A stretch of DNA of 64,000 bases, from the NCBI GenBank assembly GCA_037974665.1, contig CM075783.1, positions 10,979,262 to 11,043,261 of the forward strand. Reading direction: 5' to 3'. The position numbers and the translations under genes were made by a program. This DNA is from Ehretia macrophylla. Lineage: Eukaryota; Streptophyta; Magnoliopsida; Boraginales; Ehretiaceae. The notes under the pieces were generated by a model. It ran no database searches. It had not been told where the DNA came from and was given only the letters and a program-made list of their open reading frames with translations. This document shows, in pieces, positions 57,501 through 64,000 of this stretch. Within the stretch, counting starts at the first letter, position 1; each line of letters opens with the position of its first letter.

Positions 57501-58144
57501 TGTGACGCTCGAGAATTTCACCGTACACCTTTTAGCTGTTGCATTTACTATTTGCGCATTTCTTTTGTGCATTACTTGTTACTTTATGTAATTACTATTC
57601 ATTGCATTTTTCAACTTCATAAATACTTCGAGATAGCATTTTCCTTAAATTATATTAATTATAGTAGGAATGAAAAAAATGTGCATTCGAGCGATTAGCG
57701 TGCAGAGCGTCCGTTTAGAAAATGCTTTATTGAAACTAGTAAATAGTGTTACATAATTAAACTTCATATTTTAGTCAGCTAGCACATTAATTACACCTTA
57801 GGATTTATTTTAAGATAGCTAGACTTATTATATAGTCAATATATACACATAACTTAACACACCCACATATATACTTATACAATACACACAATAGCTCATT
57901 AGTTAACAAAAAAAAAAAAAAGAATGCAGTGAATAGTGCCAGCTGGAACCAGACAGCCCTTGTGAGAAAGGAGAAGGAATTTTTGTTCACCAAATCTTCA
58001 ATTCAAGCCTCTCTAAGCCTAGAGCAAGTAGTTTAGGGTGTGTACAAGCCTTCTAGGTGCTCCTACGCACTTTAGGTGAGGGATCTCATGGCTCTTTTTG
58101 CATATTAAAGATGTTACACTTTTCTTGAATTGTTAGAAATGCTA

Positions 58145-58348
58145 TCAAATGCTATTGCAATGCTTATCCATGCTATTGTACATTGTATATAAGTGCTAGA
58201 GAACACATTTAAACTATTGGTTCATATTTTAATCGGTTGGAATCGATCAAATGCTATTGCAATGCTTATCCATGCTATTGTACATTGTATATAAGTGCTA
58301 GAGAACACATTTAAACAATTGATTCATATTTTAATCGGTTGCAATCGT
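58145..58348 (+). repeat. Two-copy tandem duplication, 102-bp unit
   Basis: The unit from TCAAATGCTATTGCAATGCT to TTTAATCGGTTGGAATCGA is repeated directly (58145 and 58247) with only a few differences. The matching part of solo LTR E (about 53470-53580) has one copy. Confidence 0.95.
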
Positions 58349-59467
58349 TACTTTGATTATATGAGATGAATAGTAACAGATTTTTAGGGTTTTGTGTAAG
58401 TGTGCGTATTGGCTTGCTTCGTTGCTTCTAATAGATGGCTTAGGTGCCAATGAAGGTAGTCCAGTAGCCCTGTGCCCTTGAATTGCTCTAAACTTGTATA
58501 AAACGTGAAATAACTGACTTTTTAAAAGGGGTTTCGGGGTTAATGCTAATCCGGATTAATTTTAGCTTCACATTTGATATTCTTAGGCTACCTAGGTGCT
58601 ATAGAAGATTTGTTAAACTTCGTTTGAATCCCAGTTAAGGTATGTGTAGTTCAAAGCCATAAGAGGAAAATTGGAACTTTTGTGGTAATTGCGAGTATTT
58701 GAATGTGTTTGAGGGTTATAAGGGTGCCTTAAGGGTTAATTAGAAGAATGGTACAGCTTCCCGTGAATTCGAAACATTTACTTTTATTTGGAATGGAAAA
58801 TGGCTTAGGATGAAAGGGGGATGATTGATAAATGAATGATTTTTCACTTCTATAACATTGTAAGTGTTTATTAAGTGTTTAATTGCAATTATAAGATGTT
58901 TATGAGCTTTTGGTATTGGTTTATTGGAAAATGTACAACTTTTTCCCTTTATGCTCTTTTAATTAGTTTGTACTATTACTTATATTATGAATTGTCTCGA
59001 GGGCAACCTCTTTTGTTGACCCTCCTAAGTGTTAATGTTCTTCATTGATTATCTTATTGTCAAGTGTTGACGTGCATTACATAATGGTTGCGCAAACATA
59101 GTGTCAGGGGCGGATGTGTTGAATATCAGCTGAGCGGCAAAGGGCTTGCCAGTGGATATTCAAACTCCGTACCCTAGTCCCTCATTCACCTGGTCCGGAG
59201 ATTGCCAGGGGATGTTGGGTCGTAGGATTATCGGGGTACATCCGGAGTACACTCACTAGAGTGATTGGGAATTTGCGGGCATATTGATCGTGGTTCGTGG
59301 CTCGTGGTTCGTGATCGAAGACAAGAGAACTCTGGAGTGTTGGGGTTAAGTGTATCGTATCCTTTGTTATATGTAGTTATTTACTGTTTCAATGTACTTT
59401 ACTTGTCTTTCTTGTTTAACTGTTATATTTATTGCATTGTACGTCCTGATTGGACTTTATCCCTCAC

Positions 59468-59487
59468 TGGGCAATAGTGGTTGCTCA
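59468..59487 (+). promoter_or_regulatory. LTR stem-loop, F 5' LTR
   Basis: TGGGCAA and TTGCTCA arms around TAGTGG, with one G-U. It is followed by TACCTCGCTAACATGTTTCAGG, the clearest branch-point plus acceptor-like sequence of the set. Confidence 0.6.
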
Positions 59488-59510
59488 TACCTCGCTAACA
59501 TGTTTCAGGA

Positions 59511-59585
59511 GACGCTGTGGTTGAACCCCAGCTAGATTTGGTAGAGGAAGAAGAACTGGAGGTTCAGACTGATCTGTTGCCTTAG
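59511..59585 (+). other. Short acidic reading frame in the F 5' LTR
   Basis: 24 codons and a stop after CTAACATGTTTCAGGA. It includes EPQLDLVEEEELEVQ and ends DLLP. Six of the 24 residues are glutamate in a row of near-neighbours; the calculated charge is strongly negative. Same place and pattern as in A and E. Function unknown. Confidence 0.45.
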
Positions 59586-60106
59586 TTGCCGTATCTAGTT
59601 GCCTGAGGTGGTTTATGTTCTTCTTGTTAAGTGAAGAACTTGTTTGTTTTACCTTATATTCTATTTTATAGCCTAAGTGCTATGTACATATTATGTAATT
59701 TGTAAGACGAAAGATAGTTGGTTGTAGTAGTAGATTGGAATCATGGCATGTAATAACTTATGTACTACTTCTAGTTACTTGCATGCTTGGATGTGAATGC
59801 TATGTTGTATGTTTGTTTCCAACTTCCAAGAATGTTTCAATGCTATAATTAAGTGGCATGATAAGCGGTTTGGTAAAGAAGTGAAGTTGGATGCATGCTT
59901 GTATGAATCTGAACTATTGTATGTCTTAAGGCTCGGATGGCCTTGAAGCTTTGAATTTTAGTTATAAATGCTTGTCTTGTTATATTGTGGCTTTATTGAG
60001 CGTTTACAAGTTTTCAAAATGTCCACAGTACAAAGGAGACTCTATCCGTTTGTCGAGTCCGGACTTAACCTTTAGCGTGGGGTTGGGTCGGGGCGTGACA
60101 TTTAGG

Positions 60107-60118
60107 TGGTATCATAGC
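60107..60118 (+). other. Primer-binding site of F
   Basis: TGGTATCATAGC, eleven of twelve bases of the tRNA-iMet site, six bases after the LTR end. Confidence 0.85.
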
Positions 60119-60459
60119 CGGGTTAATTTTCTCGGTCTGTGGGTAGAAGTCTATTAAGTTAAGGTGTGATTGCGTGAATAAATGTTCCTTTGATTGGCTA
60201 AGGGAAGGATTGAATGGTTAAAGCATATGGTAGCATGAAAGCGAGAATGTGAAAGGTCTTTTATGAGTTATTGTGTAAAAGTGAAAAGTTAAGAATGGAA
60301 AGTATGATTAATTGTTTTACTTGTGTCTTTAGTATGCAAAGTGTTTGTATGACCCTATATGTGATCTTATGTTAACTTATTTGAACTTATTCTTATGTGA
60401 TTTAATTGTGAATTACACATATGCTTGTCATAATACTTTGCATTCTAGTTGTCTGGAAT
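60119..60459 (+). other. Untranslated leader of F
   Basis: Between primer site and gag. It shares AGAAGTCTATTAAG/AGAAGTCTATATG with A and has TGTGATC/TTATGTGATTTAATTG words. No gene. Confidence 0.6.
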
Positions 60460-61590
60460 GGGACCCCGCCGTCGAGCTGGGAATCGGAATATTGATAGAG
60501 AACCAGAGGAGGCTCCCAGGCAAGATGCCGATATGGCAGGAAATGCACCACAAGTTCAGGAACCGAGTAACGCGCAGATCTTGGCCACAATGGCCAATGC
60601 TATGAATACCATTGCCCAGTTCGTGACTCAGCAGGGATAGTAGGGGCTGCCAGAGGTAATCAGGCTGCAAGAGCTGAGGGTAGTGGTACTACCGGAGGTA
60701 ATTTGTATGATAGGTTTTTACATCATGGGGCTTACAGCTTCTTTGGAGAGCCAGATGATATGAAGGATGAATTGTGGTTGAGAAAGTTTGAAAGGGTGGC
60801 TGCAATACTCAAGTGCAGTGATGAGAGAAATTACTTATGCCACATTTCTTCTAGATGGTGACGCCGAGGAGTGGTGGCGTACTGTTAGTGAGAAATGAGA
60901 AGCCGAGAGGGTTCAACATTTGTGGGCTGACTTCGTCCGTGAATTCCAAGATAAGTATATATCAGTGGTTGCCCGTGAGAGACGTCAAGCAGAGTTCAAA
61001 GCTTTGAAACAGGGAAATATGTCAGTGGATCAGTATGAGGCTACTTTTACTAGGCTCTCCCATTACGTGCCGACTTTGGTACAGCCAGAGGACACGAAAA
61101 TACAGAGATTCATTATGGGGTTGAGAAATGATATTATGCTAAATCTGTCTACTAATGATTATTGTAATTATGCTGCAGTGGTCAGAGTCGCCTCGAGGTA
61201 TGAAAAACGCAAGGCAGATGTGTTGGCCGAGACTAGTCAATCGAGTAAGCGGCAGTTCCAGTCACAGAGTCAGGGGTACCAGAAGCAGACTATTTCAGTT
61301 GGGCAGAGTCCACAGCCGAGGCAGACACAGAGTTATACAAGGCCTGTTAGACTCAGTCGCGACCAACTCAGAGTCAGAATCAGGGGCAGACTCGATCAGC
61401 AGTGGTTCGTTCACAGTAGGGTAGTTCAGCTACTTATACTTACAAAGCTCCTTCGGGAGGCACTACTTCAAGACGTCACCAGCAGTGCAGCTTTTGTCAA
61501 CTCCAAGGTCATACTGAGTAAAGTTGGTGGAAGGGATTGGGCCGATGTACCAGATGTGGCAGTGATCAACACAGGGTTAAAGACTGCCTG
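60460..61590 (+). pseudogene. Tekay gag of F (broken)
   Basis: The start MGPRRRAGNRNIDREPEEAP matches the A start (RRWGRPRREPEEAPRQD). Capsid-like stretches are FLHHGAYSFFGEPDDMKDEL, LWLRKFERVAAILKCSDER, MWADFVREFQDKYISVVARE and ALKQGNMSVDQYEATFTRLS. A glutamine- and serine-rich linker follows (SSKRQFQSQSQGYQKQ), then a CCHC knuckle, CTRCGSDQHRVKDC at 61546-61587. It forms the particle shell and binds RNA. The ATG at 60460 was chosen because similarity to A begins there. Confidence 0.85.
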
Positions 61591-62130
61591 AAATTCAAGA
61601 ATACTAGGGGTCAGACAGCTGGGCAGGGCAATCAGACTAGGGCGTCAGCTGTAGCACCAATACCACGGGGTCAGGCCCGAGTGTTTGCCTTAGATGTAGA
61701 GAAACTTCCGGATACGACTACTGTAGTAGAATGTACTTTTCTTCTTAATGATCAATCGGTTAAAGTTTTAATTAATTCTGGGGCTTCGCATTCATTTATT
61801 ATACCTATATGTGCACAAAATGCTAAATTGAAACATGATAAATTGTTACATGATATTGTGGTTTATACACCTATGGGGCCGAAGTTTGTCACCAAATCTA
61901 TTTGCAAGGCATGTAATATCTTTATTCAAGGTCGTGTATTTCCTGCTTATTTAATTATTCTACCTTTCTGCGACTTTGAAATTATATTGGGGATGGACTG
62001 GTTAGGTAGATATTATGCACAACTTGATTATAGAAAGAAGATTGTGAAACTAGAAATGCCCGACCAGGCCGTACTTGAAATAGTAGGAAGTAAAAAATCT
62101 ACGGGAACTCCTATCATATCTTCTATTAAA
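61591..62130 (+). pseudogene. Aspartic protease region of F
   Basis: VLINSGASHSFIIPICAQ at 61765-61818 is the active-site region. IILPFCDFEIILGMDWLGRY near 61951-62010 is the second conserved part. Sequence preceding it (GQARVFALDVEKLPDTTTVV) is the usual linker from the zinc knuckle. It processes the polyprotein. It is read in line with the knuckle. Confidence 0.85.
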
Positions 62131-63060
62131 GCATAAAAAATGTTAGATAAGTGTTGTGAGGCTTACTTTGCTTATTTGATTAATCAACTTGGTGATCAAT
62201 TGAAACTGAATAATGTGTCTATCGAGAGAGAGTTTCCGGGGTTGTTTCCTAAGGAATTACCTTGTTTACCACCTGATAGAGAGATAGAGTTTGTGATCAA
62301 CTTATTACCAGGGGCTACACCTATCTCTAGGACTCCGTACAGAATGGCTCCACCTGAGTTGCAAGAATTGAAAATTCAGTTGCAGGGTTTACTTGAGAAG
62401 GGATTCATTCAGCCGAGTTCTTCACATTGGGGTGCACAGGCCTTGTTTGTTAAAAAGAAAGACGGATCTCTTCGCTTATGCATTGATTATCGGGGTCTTA
62501 ATCAGGTAACTATCAAAAACAAATATACATTGCCTTTGATTGAGGAGTTATTCGATCAGCTGCAAGGTGCCAAGGTATTTTCTAAATTCGATTAGAGGCA
62601 GGGCTATTATCAATTAAGGATTAAGTCAAACGATATTCCCAAAATTGCTTTCAGAACTCGGTATGGTTATTATGAGTTTGTTGTTCTGCCATTTGGGTTA
62701 ACTAATGCTCCTGCCGCATTCATGAATTTGATGCAGAGAGTATTCCGTCCATATCTGGATCAGTTTGTGGTTATTTTCATTGATGATATCCTTGTATACT
62801 CTAAATCTGATGCTGAACATGAGCAACATCTCAGGATTGTACTGCAGACTCTTCAAGAGCATAAATTGTTCGCGAAGTTCAGTAAGTGTGAGTTCTGGTT
62901 AAGGCAAGTTACTTTTCTGGGCCATATTATTTCTCAGGATGGAATTTCTATTGATCCAGCAAAGATTGAGGTTGTCATGGCATGAAAACGACCGGAGACT
63001 GTTACAGAAATTCGTAGTTTTCTGGGCTTAGTGGGTTATTACAAAAGGTTGGTCAATGAT
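62131..63060 (+). pseudogene. Tekay reverse transcriptase of F (broken)
   Basis: Motifs in order: [113 protein letters not shown] (Asp pair at 62782-62787), [20 protein letters not shown] and [20 protein letters not shown]. The [20 protein letters not shown] and catalytic stretches agree with intact Tekay RT. Confidence 0.9.
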
Positions 63061-63600
63061 TTCTCTAAAATTGCCGAACCATTGACTCATCTTACTCGAA
63101 AGAAGACAGTATTTGACTGGAATAAGAAATGTGAGGCTAGCTTCCAAGAATTGAAAAAGAGATTAACCACAGCTCCTATTCTTGCTCTACCTGAGGGTAC
63201 TGATAATCTGGTAATCTATAGTGATGCTTCTAAGGAAGGTTTGGGCTGTGTATTGATGCAGAATGGAAAAGTTATTGCCTATGCTTCTACAAAATTGAAA
63301 CCTTATGAACTTAATTATCCGATGCATGATCTTGAGCTTGCAGCTATCATCTTTGCATTAAATAAATGGCGTCACTATCTTTGGGGTAATAAATTTGAAA
63401 TCTTTACTGATCACGAGAGTTTGAAATATCTCTTTTCTCCGAAAGAGTTGAATATGAGGCAAAGGCATTGGTTGGAATTGCTTGAGGATTATAATTGCAC
63501 TATCAATTATCTGCCAGGTAAGGCCAATATTGTTGCTGATGCTTTGAGCCGAAAGGCTACAATTGCCAGTCTAATCATAAAAAATTGGGAGTTCATGGAG
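63061..63600 (+). pseudogene. RNase H region of F
   Basis: [40 protein letters not shown] near 63210, [20 protein letters not shown] near 63294, KWRHYLWGNKFEIFTDHESL near 63365 and [20 protein letters not shown] near 63511. No break is seen within this region. Confidence 0.9.
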
Positions 63601-64000
63601 GAATTATGTTTATGTAGGCCCAACACTTCAGATTCTGGTATTCAATTTGCAAGTTTGCATATTCAATCTCTTTTATTATCCAGGATTAGAGAGGCTCAGC
63701 AGGCTAATCTACAATTGATGGAAATCTTAGAAAAATCGAAAGGGGGAGAGTCGGATTTCAAATTGCATGATGATGGTCTTCTTAAATTCAAAGACAAAAT
63801 TTGTATTCCTTCTGAGCCAGCTTTAAAGAAAGAAATTCTTGTAGAGGCTCATAATTCTAAGTATACTATCCATCCAGGAAGTACTAAGATGTACAGGGAT
63901 CTGAAACAGAACTATTGGTGGAACAACATGAAGAAAGAGATTGCTGACTATGTTACTAGATGTCTTACATGTCAGAAAGTTAAAGCTGAACATCAAAGAC
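63601..64000 (+). pseudogene. Integrase N-terminal part of F (window end)
   Basis: After a linker (SLHIQSLLLSRIREAQQANL near 63655) the zinc-binding region reads EAHNSKYTIHPGSTKMYRDL near 63846 and [13 protein letters not shown] near 63962: the H-H-C-C arrangement of Ty3/gypsy integrase. The catalytic core lies outside. Confidence 0.85.

Larger units (their letters stand above)
57501..60100 (+). repeat. 5' LTR of element F
   Basis: It starts TGTGACGCTCGAGAATTTCA and ends GGGTCGGGGCGTGACA. Modules: GCTAATCCGGATTAATTTTA near 58544, GAGGGCAACCTCTTTTGTTG near 59001, GTGTCAGGGGCGGATGTGTT near 59101, the stem-loop at 59468, the acidic frame at 59511, the AAGGC-GCCTT hairpin at 59928 and GGAGACTCTATCCGTTTGTC near 60035. 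It includes a 102-bp tandem duplication (58145-58348). Confidence 0.9.
57501..64000 (+). mobile_element. Tekay (Del) chromovirus element F, runs off the window
   Basis: A complete 5' LTR (2600 bp), primer site, gag and pol up to the start of integrase, inserted in LTR D. The left flank is TTGTA; the right flank is outside. Coding sequence is the best preserved in the window, with about half a dozen breaks in the visible part, and closely follows element A (RT region roughly 85% at the protein level by eye). The LTR family is that of solo LTR E. Confidence 0.9.

Overview
The window is intergenic, repeat-dense plant DNA, most likely from a flowering plant and probably a eudicot. The evidence is an AT-rich base composition, large LTRs starting TGTGA and ending ACA, primer sites matching plant initiator tRNA-Met, Tekay/Del chromovirus and Tat-type Ty3/gypsy genes, and Ty1/copia remains. 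I found no host protein gene, no tRNA or rRNA gene and no CRISPR array. Almost every base belongs to an LTR element or to an element nested in another.

Layout: (1) 1-12704 is an LTR of unknown full length (called H), split by a non-coding large-LTR element at 369-11281. That element has three LTRs and two short internal regions (LTR-int-LTR-int-LTR) and is flanked by a near-perfect 5-bp duplication. (2) 12705-17095 is a decayed Tat-lineage Ty3/gypsy element on the + strand: RT, RNase H, a second archaeal-type RNase H, integrase, then a ~65-bp tandem repeat block and an antisense coiled-coil ORF. (3) 17100-30470 is a very decayed Ty1/copia element on the - strand. It is split by a complete non-coding LTR element (G, 21196-29194) with a perfect ATCTA target duplication. 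(4) 30379-33557 holds a tandem array of ~510-bp units rich in GGCGAC palindromes, an AT-rich stretch, a cluster of GC-rich inverted repeats and a (TA)n tract. (5) 33558-52484 is an LTR (C) split by element B (36189-52114, TCACC duplication). B is itself split by a Tekay gag-pol element A (39486-47967). (6) 52485-57500 is another LTR (D) containing a solo LTR E (52837-55294, CCCAC duplication). (7) 57501-64000 is a Tekay element F with a complete 5' LTR, primer site, gag and most of pol; it runs off the window. It is the best preserved gene-bearing element here.

How they relate: A and F carry Tekay-type gag-pol, while element 1, G and B carry long LTRs around internal DNA with no recognisable genes, yet keep a primer site, a polypurine tract and a small hairpin just before it. 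They look like non-autonomous passengers of Tekay elements (inference). LTRs of all these families share the same ordered blocks even where overall sequence differs. The most interesting is a short stem-loop whose arms change together between families (TGAGCAAC/GTTGCTCA, TGAGTATA/TATACTCA, TGAGCTT/AAGCTCA). It is followed by a splice-acceptor-like AACATGTTTCAG and, in A, E and F, by a conserved short acidic reading frame (PQL..V.E.EE..VQ...LP-stop). I regard this as the best candidate for an undescribed feature.
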